Below the pieces are notes generated by a model. It was not told the origin of the DNA, ran no database searches, and saw nothing but the letters and a program-made list of their open reading frames with translations. Positions 10,160 through 20,825 of a DNA stretch of 64,000 bases are shown here, in pieces. This stretch comes from Lumbricus rubellus (Eukaryota > Annelida > Clitellata > Crassiclitellata > Lumbricidae). The stretch spans positions 16,427,758-16,491,757 of the forward strand of contig OX243821.1 of assembly GCA_945859605.1 (NCBI GenBank), written 5' to 3'. The position numbers were made by a program, and so were the translations under genes. Numbering within the stretch: position 1 is the first letter of the stretch; the number at the start of each line of letters is the position of its first letter.

Positions 10160-13100
10160 TCAATATCCTTTCATACGGTTAATTGCATACAGTATTTGAT
10201 TAGACATTTTGATCGCTAAATCGCTCATTGGTTTATCATCCACTTGAAATGATTTCTGTTTCGTCTCTGAATAATCGTCTTTCAGCGGTATTTCTACCAC
10301 TGATCCGAATTCGTCGTCCTCTTCCTCGATAAGACCACACGATAATGTTCTTGTGATGAACTTTCTCATTTTGTTGGCATGAATAATTCCTTGACCATTT
10401 TCATTCATGTCCACGAGATATGAATATTTGGATCTTCTTTGTAGAACAGTATATGGACCATGCCATCGTGAGATCAATTTGTTGGTTGACGTTGGATGTA
10501 GTACGTCGACGCGTTCTCCAATTTCGAATTCTTTATATTTTGCTTTCTTCTTATATTGGCCGGCATACTGTTTTTGCTTCTCCAATTTCTTTGCGTCTTC
10601 CACCTGTCTTTCATCATTCGTATTCTCCGTAAACAATTCTCTCATGCTCGTACCAATTTCCACATCACTCCCCAAATCTTCACTATCATTTCGTTCACAT
10701 GCAGCCATCTCTTTTTCATTTTCATTGTTCTCGGATGTTATTCCTTCTTGTTCTTGAATGTTGTGTTCATCTTCGCTTTCAGTGTCATCATCTAGCAAAC
10801 TTTCATTAAGCTGATCCTCTACCTCGTCTTCGACTTCTGTTCTCCGACTCTGTGCTCTGGTAGTCACGTTCGCTTGTAGTTCTCCTTGCAATACACTGAC
10901 TGGTGGAATTTCTTTCAGTTCTGCAATTATCTCCGGATGTAGCAGGAACCTTTCCTTGTTTTCTTTACACAGTTCTGCAGGAATGCTGGCACACACCAAC
11001 GTTGAATATGGCGCAATATTTATTTTCCTGTCCTTCTGATCTCCTCCTACCGTCTGACCACTCATTCTCACATCAATCTTCACTAACTTAGCTGGAATAG
11101 GCTCTCCAACCATACATTGCAAATGCACTCTGCCAATTTCTTCTACTATCGCTCCTTTCAGTAGTTCCTCGTTGATTACTGGTATCTCTGTCCCCGAATC
11201 GATCAATGCTCTGACCCGCACAGGCTGTCCACTGTCATCATTTCCACGAATTTCTACAGTTACATGCTGCAATGCAATCTTCTTTATAAGTGAAAAATCA
11301 TCTTGACTTTGTATTATAAACCGTGGTGTACATTTCATCACCGACTTCACTTCTGTTTCTCGGTTGTATTGTTCTTCCCACCCAGGAGGTGCATTTATCA
11401 CTTGGATCTGGTTTACTCTCAAATTCTCTGCACTCCTACTAAAGTTATTCCTCAGATTTGTCGCTCCTGGTGCTTGACAATTTTTTATCAAATGTTGATC
11501 TGACTGACAGTTGTGGCAACGTTTCTTGACGAAACCTCTTTGCTCGTTGTTCTCCCACTTGCGGTTCGGAGAGTACGATGCATTGCCTTCTTTTGGGTTT
11601 CCCAATGTTGGATTTCGATTGTAGGCTTGTCTATCCCACGTTGACTGTTTTTTATCTTGCCACCACGGCTTTCCAGAGAAATTATCTTTCTTTGCATCAT
11701 TACTCTTGGCTTGGCTTCCGGTGTCTTTGCTATCCTTGTTCCACTTGGGTTGCTTTGGACTATTGTCCCATGCTTCAAATTTCGGTTTGTCTTGGAACAT
11801 CACACCAATCCGATTGTTTACATGTATATCTGCGAGATCTGCAACATTACTAGCTTCCAAGCATTCTGTGCCCTCTTTTGCTAAGACAAACTGCAGTGGA
11901 CCTGGTGGTAAACATTCTTTCAGCTTATCCGCCACTAACAAATCAAACAGCTTCTCGTAGTCTTTGTCCACTCGTCTACTTCGGACATAATAATTCAACA
12001 GGTTCTTCAGCCTAGCCGTGAACATCGTATACGTTTCTTCGGCTGTCTTCTTGGCATCTGCAAACCTTGACCTGTACTCACGAGCTGTTAACTTGAATTC
12101 CTTCAACAAATGCTCTTTCACTGCATCGTATTTATCTAAATTCTCAAATGACAATCGATTCAATACCGTTCGCGCTCTCGGGGTCATCAATGGCAACAAC
12201 AATTTCACCCAATATTGCTTTTCCACAGCGAAACTATTGAATGCATTTTCCACTGTCTCAAAATATAATGGCACTTCCATCATATCATACGGCATCTTCG
12301 GTAACACGTGCTTCATTGCGTCACCTATCTTCTTAATCTTGGACACCATTGTCTCACTTTCTTTGAGCCTAATCTGTTCTGATACTTCTCGGCTCTTACG
12401 ATCATCTTCGTCTCTCTTCTTCAGTCGATCTTGATCTTCGATTCTCCGCAGTTCTTCTTGTTCTATCTTCTTCTGCAACAGGTCTAACTGCTTTCTGCGT
12501 TCTTCCTTTTCAATAGCCATTTCTTTAAGTTGAGCCTCCTTGATAACAAGTTTCTTTTGTTCTAACTGCATCTGCTCTTCTCTTTCTCTTTCTGCTTTTT
12601 CCAAATTGTCTTTTTCGGCTTGAAATTCTTCCTGACGAATTTCTTCTGCTCTCTCCAGTTCTTGTAAACGCATCTTTTCTTTTTCTTCCTCGCGAGCCTT
12701 TTTGTCCTCAATCTGCTGTTTTCGTATTTCTTCATCGCTTTTTCTTGCTTTTTCGTACTCTATCATTAACTCCGTCCTTCTCCGTTCTGATTCATCACGA
12801 TCGAGTCTCATTTGTTCTAGTTGTATCTGGAACTGCTGCCTCTGCATATCTATCTCCTGTTGTCTAATCTTTTCTGCTTTTTCTGCTCTTTCTTTTTCCT
12901 CTTGTTTACGTTCTTTCTTTTCTTGGCGCCGTAGCTCCTCTTTCTCCTTCTCTTCTTGCCTGCGTTGCTCTTCTTTCTCTGCTCGTTGCTCCTCTCTCAT
13001 CATCATGAATTGCATCAACGCCTCCATAGACATCGGTGGCTGTGGCTTCTCAACTGGCTTCTCTTCAGTACCACCAAACGCACCTTCTTCTTCCGCTTCT

Positions 13101-13255
13101 TTCGCCCAAATCTCCGCCAAAGTTCTCATCAAACTTTCCCTCGACATCTGTCCGACTTCTTCTGCGTCCAGACCTGCTTCGATTAATAACTTGATTATTC
13201 TTTCGGAAGCCATCTTCTTAATAGCCGCTTGCTTTTGCTCTGTAAGTTTCTCCAT
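10160..13255 (-). CDS. Gag-protease-integrase C-terminal fusion ORF
   Basis: An intact 1031-codon frame. Residues about 70-300 are a highly charged Glu/Arg/Lys/Gln coiled coil. Residues 310-485 form a gypsy capsid with a SCAN-like C-terminal part (LKEFKLTAREYRSRF, ADKLKECLPPG). Residues 580-593 are a CCHC zinc knuckle (CHNCQSDQHLIKNC). An aspartic-protease motif follows at about 684-688 (LIDSG). An acidic, low-complexity stretch comes next, then about 890-965 resemble an integrase C-terminal domain (FEIGERVDVL, SRWHGPYTVL, HANKMRKF). The integrase zinc finger and catalytic core are missing, and the frame stays open across the gap. Start: first ATG of the frame, about 410 nt inside the 5' LTR. 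The protein could still assemble particles; that is inference. Confidence 0.92.
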   Translation of the reverse strand: MEKLTEQKQAAIKKMASERIIKLLIEAGLDAEEVGQMSRESLMRTLAEIWAKEAEEEGAFGGTEEKPVEKPQPPMSMEALMQFMMMREEQRAEKEEQRRQEEKEKEELRRQEKKERKQEEKERAEKAEKIRQQEIDMQRQQFQIQLEQMRLDRDESERRRTELMIEYEKARKSDEEIRKQQIEDKKAREEEKEKMRLQELERAEEIRQEEFQAEKDNLEKAEREREEQMQLEQKKLVIKEAQLKEMAIEKEERRKQLDLLQKKIEQEELRRIEDQDRLKKRDEDDRKSREVSEQIRLKESETMVSKIKKIGDAMKHVLPKMPYDMMEVPLYFETVENAFNSFAVEKQYWVKLLLPLMTPRARTVLNRLSFENLDKYDAVKEHLLKEFKLTAREYRSRFADAKKTAEETYTMFTARLKNLLNYYVRSRRVDKDYEKLFDLLVADKLKECLPPGPLQFVLAKEGTECLEASNVADLADIHVNNRIGVMFQDKPKFEAWDNSPKQPKWNKDSKDTGSQAKSNDAKKDNFSGKPWWQDKKQSTWDRQAYNRNPTLGNPKEGNASYSPNRKWENNEQRGFVKKRCHNCQSDQHLIKNCQAPGATNLRNNFSRSAENLRVNQIQVINAPPGWEEQYNRETEVKSVMKCTPRFIIQSQDDFSLIKKIALQHVTVEIRGNDDSGQPVRVRALIDSGTEIPVINEELLKGAIVEEIGRVHLQCMVGEPIPAKLVKIDVRMSGQTVGGDQKDRKINIAPYSTLVCASIPAELCKENKERFLLHPEIIAELKEIPPVSVLQGELQANVTTRAQSRRTEVEDEVEDQLNESLLDDDTESEDEHNIQEQEGITSENNENEKEMAACERNDSEDLGSDVEIGTSMRELFTENTNDERQVEDAKKLEKQKQYAGQYKKKAKYKEFEIGERVDVLHPTSTNKLISRWHGPYTVLQRRSKYSYLVDMNENGQGIIHANKMRKFITRTLSCGLIEEEDDEFGSVVEIPLKDDYSETKQKSFQVDDKPMSDLAIKMSNQILYAINRMKGY

Positions 13256-13666
13256 CTTACTTCTTTACTTCACTGTTGCTATTGCTTCTTTTATAGACAA
13301 GCAAGTTTTTCCTACCTTTCAGTCGTTGAGTTGTCGTTTCTCACCGTCGTATATATGATCGATGAACTGTTGATCAGGCTGCTTCTCGCGGGAGAAGTTC
13401 GTCGAAGAATTTGGAAGAACGGACACTGTGAAATGTTCCTTTGATAAGATCCCAGATATCGTTCCTTGGATATAATAATCAGCATCCGTAGCATCGATAA
13501 AAACCCAGATATCGTTCCTTCCGTATTTTCAGGTGAGAATACCAGCGTGTGAAGATAAGCAAAACACAGCGTCAGAAGATCAGAAAATCAATATTCCGAA
13601 TCCACGTGTAAATGTAGATCGTCAAACAACGTTTGTGAATTTGTGTCCAAACTTTCGCAAATTCGT
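13256..13666 (-). other. Retrotransposon 5' leader
   Basis: Untranslated region between the primer-binding site and the gag ATG on the minus strand. No further domain recognised; short frames here are not supported. Confidence 0.7.
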
Positions 13667-13684
13667 ATCCCACCGCTGCCACCA
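13667..13684 (-). promoter_or_regulatory. Primer-binding site, tRNA-Leu type
   Basis: Two bases after the 5' LTR the minus strand reads TGGTGGCAGCGGTGGGAT. Its complement ends CCACCGCTGCCACCA, which matches the 3' end of animal tRNA-Leu (AAG-type) as I remember it. A tRNA search would confirm. Confidence 0.8.
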
Positions 13685-13686
13685 AA

Positions 13687-14194
13687 TGTCACCCCCTCTT
13701 TATATCCGAGCGTTGACCTCACCAGTCTCTTCGGTAGCTTCTATATTTCCTCAGTGGCCTAAACCTACCCCTACTGATTTAACTGATTCGAATCTACTGT
13801 CTAGGTAAAGCTCTACAGTAATTCCTTATTCTACTTCAACGACAACGATGATAGGTTTTCCAAAGTATATTATCATCAACTTCAACATAAAACGTAACAG
13901 CAGCAAACAACACGATAATGTCTATCCTTGCATTATCATAGCAACAACGTCTCTTCTCTACGACAACTAATCAACTACTACTACAGTTATCACAGCCTAA
14001 ACTCGTGACTCATTCCTCAGACGCTCATTCCTTCTTTCAATCCGCCGTCTTCCAGACAGTGGTTCAGACAATCGGCCAGACAGTCGTCTCAAAAACCCGC
14101 GCCTAAACGCACCTGTGCACTTTGGCCCGTTTCGTCGCTGGCGTACACGCGACCGACCGGCCGCTGTACTAGGCCTACATAAAATACGCTTACA
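13687..14194 (-). repeat. 5' LTR
   Basis: The promoter-bearing LTR of the antisense element, followed on the plus strand by the second ATTAT (14195-14199). Confidence 0.95.
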
Positions 14195-14420
14195 ATTATA
14201 TTGTGTTGTGCTGTGTTTTATGGAATTGCATAGTCCTTGGGTTACTACTGTAGTTACATAGTCAATGAGTTACTAATGTAGTTACACAGTCTCTGGGTTA
14301 CCAATGCAGTTACATAGTCCTTGGGTTACTAATGTAGTTTCAGGGCTTTGGTTGGCGGATGTGTTATATAAAATTATAGACTGAACCAGTTAACTTTAAC
14401 TATCGATTGTTCTTCTCCAG

Positions 14421-15701
14421 ATAATAAGAAGTCCGTCATAAACAACACTGGAGGAGCGGACACAGAACCAGATGACCTTGAGCGGCGATCATCGTCTGTG
14501 TCCTTTGACCATCCACCACGTCCACAGCAACAATTTCCCATCCCCTACCGTCGTTCCTCGGCGGTCACCACTCCAGTGTACATGGAGGACTCCCACTTCT
14601 GGAGTGCTCCTCCACCTCCACCACCACCGCCGACGCAGTACACTCCGGTGAGCCTCAACGACTCGTCAGAGAACTACATCCCGCTGGACGAATGCCTCAG
14701 CGGCACGTCCAGGCAGCCGCGAACCCTTCCGAAGCTAGTCCCCAGGGACATCCACCTCCTGGACCGGGTCCCACCGTCTCCTTGCAGCCTCACGGAGAAC
14801 CCCGTCGGATTGTCCGGGATGCCCGAGGTCTACGCGCCGATGCCGCTGTCGCGAAGTCTCATCGGACCCCCGAGTCTATCTCCGCGGATGAATTCGCGGG
14901 GAGGTGTTGATGGGTCTCGCAGAAACCACCAGGGGCAGTCTGCCAGACGGGACCCACCACACGATTTGGGGGCCTTCGAGGGCAGCCCCAGCCCGAACCA
15001 GCGCGTAGCGGACATGCGCAATAACAACAATAGCACGTGCTTTAACTTTAAGACTCACGAGCACGGGCGACTTGTGAATAGCAGGTCGGATCCGAAGTCG
15101 CGAGGGGCGTACTCGTCCGTATCGAGCGAGGCGTCCCTGCCTGGGGACTCGGGGAGACCCTGCTGCCCATCCCGGGCGCTGGACTCACATTCCGCGATCA
15201 TCCCTCATGACACCAGGCCCCCCGAGTGCCTTCACTACCGCAACATCCCCTGTAATAACAGCGTCGACAGAAAAGGATTTCTCGTCAACCAACACAGCTT
15301 GCCGTTGACGATCAACGGGGGATGTGGTGCGACCATGCATGGGATGGTCACCGATGACCTTTTACCGCCTCGTAACGGCCACACTGCCGAGGCCTCCTCT
15401 ACGGCTCTCGGTGGCCACTCGCTCGACTCCAAGATACTCCACATGACTCCTCCTGCTCCACCGCCAAGCAACGCTACCACCGTCAATGGCAGCACCAGCA
15501 AGGCCAAGGCCCATAAGTACGTTAATGGGGCTCAGAGGTCTGCTCCTCAAGAGGGACCTGACTCTTGCCTCTCGACGCCTAGCTACTCTGAGGAGACTGT
15601 GGGGCTTCTTCCGCCGACCGCCAGCCAGGCGGGGATTAACGATACGGACGGTTATTACAATCTTATACCAACGAACAACCCATATGCGAAGACAGAGAAT
15701 G
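14421..15701 (+). CDS. GAB: Gab exon (large)
   Basis: Acceptor TTCTTCTCCAG, donor GTGGGT. Of two possible donors (15702 and 15706) only 15702 keeps the next exon open. About 427 codons: Ser/Pro-rich, disordered, with an eight-Pro run and several Tyr motifs. Confidence 0.88.
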
Positions 15702-17458
15702 GTGGGTAAACTAAATTAATACGTTTAGTGTTCATTCACTCGTTCGTTCGCTCGTTCGTTCATTCATTCACTTATTTGTTCATTCACTCATTCGATTGCT
15801 AAAAAATGTAGGAAGATAGTTCCAATAGGAAGATAGTTCCAAAAGTTGGAACAGGTAGGCTACATTGTTTAGAGAATAGATGAGTCCGTGCATATGGAGG
15901 CTAAACATAGCTTCTTTAATGATAATACTAGTGACAGCACAGTTATAGCAATAATAATAATGATGATGATGATGGAAGTAGGCTAGTAGTATCAATAAGT
16001 AATAACAACAGTTTTATGATAACAATGATAATGGCCGTATTAGTAGTTATAGCTTTCGAAAGTATCACAATAGAAATAATGAAGCATTGTCTTCACAGCG
16101 AATACGTGTATAGCATAATTAAGGTGTAGGCCTTCCACAGGCTTCCAGTATCTTCGTAAACAAACAGGACTCCCACTCAGACAAGAGCCTCCAAAAATAA
16201 TTTATCAATCCTTTTAGACATAGAGCAATTACTGTATTTTTAGTTTTTAGTTTTTACAACCGTGTTTTAACAGCAAATATTTAAAAATTCAAAAGCAGTC
16301 AGACTATCCCAATCCCTCTCTGCCATAATATTATAAGCGCAGTACTATTTTTGTAGTTAATTGTTTTACCATGTCGGTTAGTTCCGCAAAAGCAGTATAA
16401 TAGGATGTAAATTTACATAAACAAACGTGTCTAAACGACAAAGTCCTTGATTGATCCAGATTTGACAAGGTCCTATACATTTATATAACGTAGTTTTAAA
16501 ACGTTTTTCGGGTGTCCTAAATTCACATGCGTCACCCGATCAACAAGTCACCACGCAATAATGCGCAGGCGGATCACAGTTGATAGGGCAGATCCTCCAC
16601 TAGTCTTTGAAACTGGAGACTCACCTCGACATCTTTAACATCTATACCTCCGATTGAAGTCGGATAGGGCCTATGCACTTATGTAACGCAGTTTTAAAAC
16701 GTTTTTCGGGTGTCCTAAATTGACATGCGAATCCTTCTTTCAGTCCCTTCTTTCAGTCCCCCCTTCGTCTATTCCCCGTCAAGATTGTTGCCCAAGCAGA
16801 CTCACTGAACCGCTGTACGTGCGGGCGAAATTTTAGACTGTTTTGAAAAGATCTCTGTGTTGATTCTGATGCAGCGGTTTTCCTAAAACTCAAAAGGTTT
16901 CGGGTGTTGTTTTTTGCAAAGGAAAAAACGGGTGCATCCCTGTGAAGTGTTATTAATTCCATTTTTTCTTAGCCGCAGCTTATGATCACTGGTGAGCAGT
17001 CCTCTAGGGCCTACTAGTCATTTGATCCGCTAAACCGACAGTGTACGACTAAGCCCACCCCTTGTGAGGCGAAAGTAATGGTACTATTAGCCAGCCTACC
17101 TCTCGTGAGAAGGTTGCTGTGTAGAGACCTTGAGCTGTATAAATGTGTAATTTTAAAAAATAATTATGATGGTGATAATAAAAATAGTAATATTGATAAC
17201 ATTTTTAATGATAATGATAATCATACGCGTAGGGGAGATTTCAGGAGGGGTGGTGGTGGTAGTGGTGGTGGTGGTGGTGGTGAGGGGTGTGGTGGTGGTG
17301 GTGGTGGTGGTGTGGTATGGTGGTGGTGGTGTGGGGGTGGTGGTGTTGGTGGTGGTGGTGGTGGTGGTGGTGGTGGTGGTGGTGGTGGTGGTGGTGGTGG
17401 TGGTGGTGGTGGTGGTGGTGGTGTGGGGGCGGCGGTTGCGTTGGCGGTGGCGACGACA

Positions 17459-17508
<50 letters not shown>

Positions 17509-17521
17509 TATGATTATGATT

Positions 17522-17558
<37 letters not shown>

Positions 17559-18049
17559 CGACAAAGACGACGACGACGATGATGACGAGTCAATATAGTT
17601 TTGAATTGGCAACTATTTAAACTTCTGGTTTGTGTTGTAGTTGTACTGCAAGATTTATGTAGCTCCTGAGAACCATATCTAAGCCTTTTTACTGGTCTTC
17701 ATTGTGCACAACTTAACCATAGTCTGATCTGATCTTGATTGTCTTCCACAGGAGAAGAACGGACTACTCCACCTCCACCGCTTCCACCTCCATGTCACGG
17801 TCCTTCCAGCTCTCGAAAGAAACAGTTCCAGAAAAAACCACATCTTCGACACGATAGCCCACACCGGTAATAATCCATTTTGCTAACTGCTGACTGACAT
17901 TTTTTTAAACCGACACTGTTTTCGGCGCTATATAAATCGTCTTACTATTTTTTTATTTTTTACCATCCTATTTGTCATTATTCTTTTTCTCACATATTGC
18001 AATACCTTTATTATTATTATTATTTATTGTCATTGTTATTTTAATTATG

Positions 18050-18096
<47 letters not shown>

Positions 18097-20219
18097 TTTA
18101 CCTAAGGTATTATTATTGTTGTTGCTGTTGTTACTGTTGTTGTTATTGTTGTTGTCATTATCATTATCATTATTATCATTATCATTGTTATTATGTTCAG
18201 TGACTCATAAATCTTCTGTAACTTTTATACCAATGTGTGCACTTCTGAACATTGGAGCTGCAATGCATGCTGTATTGCATCGTATTGTATTGTATTGTAT
18301 TGCATCATATTGTATTGTATTCCATTGTAAGTTAGTCGCTGCACAGGGGCCCTTGAGTAAGTCCTAAACGCACAACACACGCTGCTGCTGTGCGCCACTA
18401 ATGTTCTTTCATATAAGTCTGTCTGTCTGTCTGTTAGTCTGTCTGTCTAGCCATCTATACATCTGACGCGACCTGCTGAAATCGCATAGCACGGACTCGT
18501 TTAGACAACACTTTTGACTAGACACAGCGCTCGTGAATAAGCTGGTGCCCTGCGCTTGGCTTTCGAGGGGCGCTTTGGAAATTTGGAGATTACAATAAGT
18601 CTGTATTAATTAATTAATTAATTATTCATTTTGTTAAATTATATAGCGTCCGTTCAAGAGGGCTACTCAGAGGCGCTACCATCCATGTATGGTCATATGT
18701 GGAGCTGATGCTTGTATATACAGTATACTGTGTTCCTTTGTCGTTCATTGCAGTCGGTCTCCGCATTCGGGGGCAGTGGCTCTTCCGCAGAGAGCGAGGC
18801 GGAGGGAGTGGAGCAGAACAGCGGACGATGATTCGTCAAGTTCCTACGACGACGAAGGATCGAGCAGCGGATTCAGTGCCACGAACTCTAACGTAAGAAG
18901 GAGGGTCAGAGGGGCAGAGGGAATGGGAGATAGTGTAGTGTTTCCATATTATATGTTATTCATGGAAAACTGTTTCCCGTGGGGAAAAACATAACTCAAT
19001 CAATCAATAAATTATTGGCAATCAATCATCAATAAATCAATCAACCAGTCAATTAATCAGTCAGTCAATCAATCAATCAATAGTCATTTAATCAATAGTC
19101 AGTCAATCAATAGTCAGTCAATCAATAGTCGTTCAATCGATAGTCAGTCAATCAATAGTCCTTCAATCTTCAATCCATCGATCAACCAATCGATCGGTCA
19201 ATCAATCAATGGATCATTGATATCATTATGTTATTAGTGCGTTAGTGTGAAGAATTTTTCTTAAGGCCAAAACCTAAACTATCTCAGTTTTCCAAACGGG
19301 GTGGGGGGTGGAGCAAGTGATGAATTTTCAATGGATAAAGTGCATTGACTAGATTGCAATTAAACTGAGCTTATGACTTCTAAACCACATTTATCTAATG
19401 TCCAAGGATACAAGCAATGGACAATTTGTGTGAAATCATAATCAATAACAAATTCATTGCCCCTATGAGTGGGCGCCCAAGGCTACTACATGTGTTCTTT
19501 GAGTTTGGGACTAAATGTGTTGTGAATTTGTGATTGCTTGTTCTTGTACCATGAGTTGGCTACTATAAACCATTTGATTGATTGATTGATTGACTGACTG
19601 ACTGATTGACTGACTGACTGACAGACAGACAGACAGACAGACTGACTGACTGACTGACTGACTGACTGACTGACTGACTGACTGACTGACTGACTGACTG
19701 ACACTTACTTATTCATTCATTCATTCATTCATTCATTCATTCACTGACAGGTTGATTTCATTGATTGACTGACTGATTGATGGATTGATTCATTGATTGA
19801 TTTATTGACTGACTGACTGACTGACTGACTGACTGACTGACTGACCGACCGACTGACTGATTTATTTATTGATCGATCGATCGATTGATTGATTAATTGC
19901 TTGATTGATTGCCTAAGCAGTATATACTCAGATATCTATATGTTCTTTTCAGACGAGCCTCAATCGTCCAGGTGACCTGTCTCTTCTGAAGTGCTTCACC
20001 ACAAAGCCACCGGCTCCACCTCAACAACCTTCCATCGAGTACCTCACGCTTGACCTTGACCAGCCAGGGGTCATCGCCAAGGGCTCTCCAGGGACGATCC
20101 ACCGATCGCAGAACAATTCCACCATCGACTACATCGAGATAGATCCGTGTCGGACGAAAGCTCTGAGCGACACAAGGAGACAGCTCGAAAGCAACCGACA
20201 TAAGACGTCTTCACACTGA
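14421..20219 (+). CDS. GAB: Gab-family docking protein, C-terminal part
   Basis: Exons 14421-15701, 17752-17866, 18754-18892 and 19953-20219 join in phase (1, 2, 0) to a stop at 20217. Known: Gab/DOS proteins are scaffolds that, once tyrosine-phosphorylated downstream of receptor tyrosine kinases, recruit SHP2, PI3K and Grb2. Seen: two tyrosine motifs 30 codons apart, IEYLTLDLD and IDYIEID, the second followed by a K/T-x-AL segment (RTKALSDTRR). These resemble the paired SHP2-binding sites at the Gab1/Gab2 C terminus. The large exon has a YxxM site (YAPM, codon at 14831), a YIPL site, YxN sites (HYRN, YYN) and Pro runs; the second exon has PPPPLPPP, a possible SH3 ligand. The N-terminal PH domain is not in the window and must lie upstream. 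Orthology rests mainly on the C-terminal motifs. Confidence 0.85.
15730..15795. repeat. (TTCA/TTCG)n repeat
   Basis: Short tetranucleotide array in the Gab intron. Confidence 0.8.
17245..17585. repeat. (GGT)n then (GAT)n repeat
   Basis: A near-pure GGT tract (about 17330-17422) passes into GAT and ATGATT triplets, in the intron before the Pro-rich Gab exon. Confidence 0.95.
17752..17866 (+). CDS. GAB: Gab exon (Pro-rich)
   Basis: Acceptor GTCTTCCACAG, donor GTAATA. Encodes GEERTTPPPPLPPP, then a basic stretch. Confidence 0.85.
18005..18320. repeat. (ATT)n/(TTG)n and TATTG repeats
   Basis: ATT triplets, a GTT/ATC stretch and a TGTATTGTATTG run in one Gab intron. Confidence 0.85.
18754..18892 (+). 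CDS. GAB: Gab exon (Ser/Asp-rich)
   Basis: Acceptor CGTTCATTGCAG, donor GTAAGA. Encodes an Arg-rich then Ser/Asp-rich segment (DDDSSSSYDDEGSSSG). Confidence 0.85.
18990..19215. repeat. (AATC)n/(AGTC)n tetranucleotide repeat
   Basis: CAATCAAT and CAGTCAAT units. Confidence 0.9.
19570..19915. repeat. (GACT)n/(GATT)n/(ATTC)n repeat
   Basis: Long GACTGACT arrays with GATT and ATTC blocks, ending about 40 bp before the last Gab exon. Confidence 0.95.
19953..20219 (+). CDS. GAB: Gab last exon, SHP2-binding motifs
   Basis: Acceptor TGTTCTTTTCAG, 88 codons plus TGA. Carries both SHP2-type tyrosines (codons at 20040 and 20130). Confidence 0.9.
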   Translation, partial: TSLNRPGDLSLLKCFTTKPPAPPQQPSIEYLTLDLDQPGVIAKGSPGTIHRSQNNSTIDYIEIDPCRTKALSDTRRQLESNRHKTSSH

Positions 20220-20338
20220 GATACGGCGTTTTTAGTGTGCTATGGTTGGGCAAGTTCTGGGTCTTTTTAGCATGCTCGTGTTGGGATAGATCTGGATCCT
20301 TTTTAGCGTGCTCTTGGTGTGCTAGATCTGGATCCTTT

Positions 20339-20519
20339 CAGTGCTTTTTAACGTGCAGTCCTACACAAAATGTGCAGTTCTAAATGGATTTGTGCAGTTG
20401 TAGGAAAGCACTTCTGTACAGCTAAAACATGGCAAAAAACCTCATTGTCCTCTGATTGGAAGTAATTTACCAAGGAGGATGGGAAAGGAAAGTTCCAAAA
20501 ATTCCTTAAAACAGCTCTG
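20339..20519 (-). mobile_element. hAT-type MITE, family A
   Basis: Inverted copy (GTGCAGTTCTAAATGG, GGAAGTAATTTACCA). Imperfect 8-bp flanks (GATCCTTT / GATTTTTT). Lies in the probable 3' UTR or downstream flank of the Gab gene. Confidence 0.85.
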
Positions 20520-20639
20520 GATTTTTTTCTAGCATGCTCTTGTTGTGCTGGATCTGGATCACCTCTGGTGGGTCTGTCTTGAAATGATGCTATATAAATT
20601 GTGGGAATAACTACCATTTGCCTTAACCTATGGCTTTTT

Positions 20640-20825
20640 GTGTGCGTCTAAACACAAACAGTACAGTGCTAAATGGATTCGTGCTGTTGTAGAAGCACTC
20701 TGTTAGAAAAAGTAAAAATGTCATTAATTTTCCATCCGATTGGGAGTAATTTACCAGAGCGGATGGAAAGTGAAAGAAGATGTGTGTGCATTTCTAACAA
20801 TTTCTTAGAAAAAACCCAGCACTGA
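20640..20825 (-). mobile_element. hAT-type MITE, family A, degenerate
   Basis: A second, older copy just downstream: TGCTAAATGGATTCGTGC, TTGGGAGTAATTTACCAG. Ends poorly defined. Confidence 0.65.

Larger units (their letters stand above)
9050..14194 (-). mobile_element. Gmr1-like LTR retrotransposon, internally deleted
   Basis: Complete element in antisense orientation: 508-bp LTRs (9050-9557, 13687-14194), 5-bp target duplication, primer-binding site, polypurine tract. Seen: going downstream on the minus strand, the coding order is capsid, zinc knuckle, protease, integrase C-terminal domain, then RNase H next to the 3' LTR. Known: ordinary Ty3/gypsy elements have RT-RNase H before integrase; the reversed order with gypsy-like sequences defines Gmr1-like elements of deuterostomes. 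The integrase catalytic core and most of the reverse transcriptase are missing, so this copy cannot transpose alone. The LTRs read identical by eye, which implies recent insertion, presumably with enzymes supplied in trans. It sits in an intron of the Gab-like gene if the exon at 7432 is real, otherwise just upstream of the first confirmed exon. Confidence 0.93.

Noticed and set aside
10407..13358. Plus-strand frames opposite the retrotransposon gag ORF
   Set aside because: Antisense shadows of a well-supported minus-strand coding region with recognisable domains.
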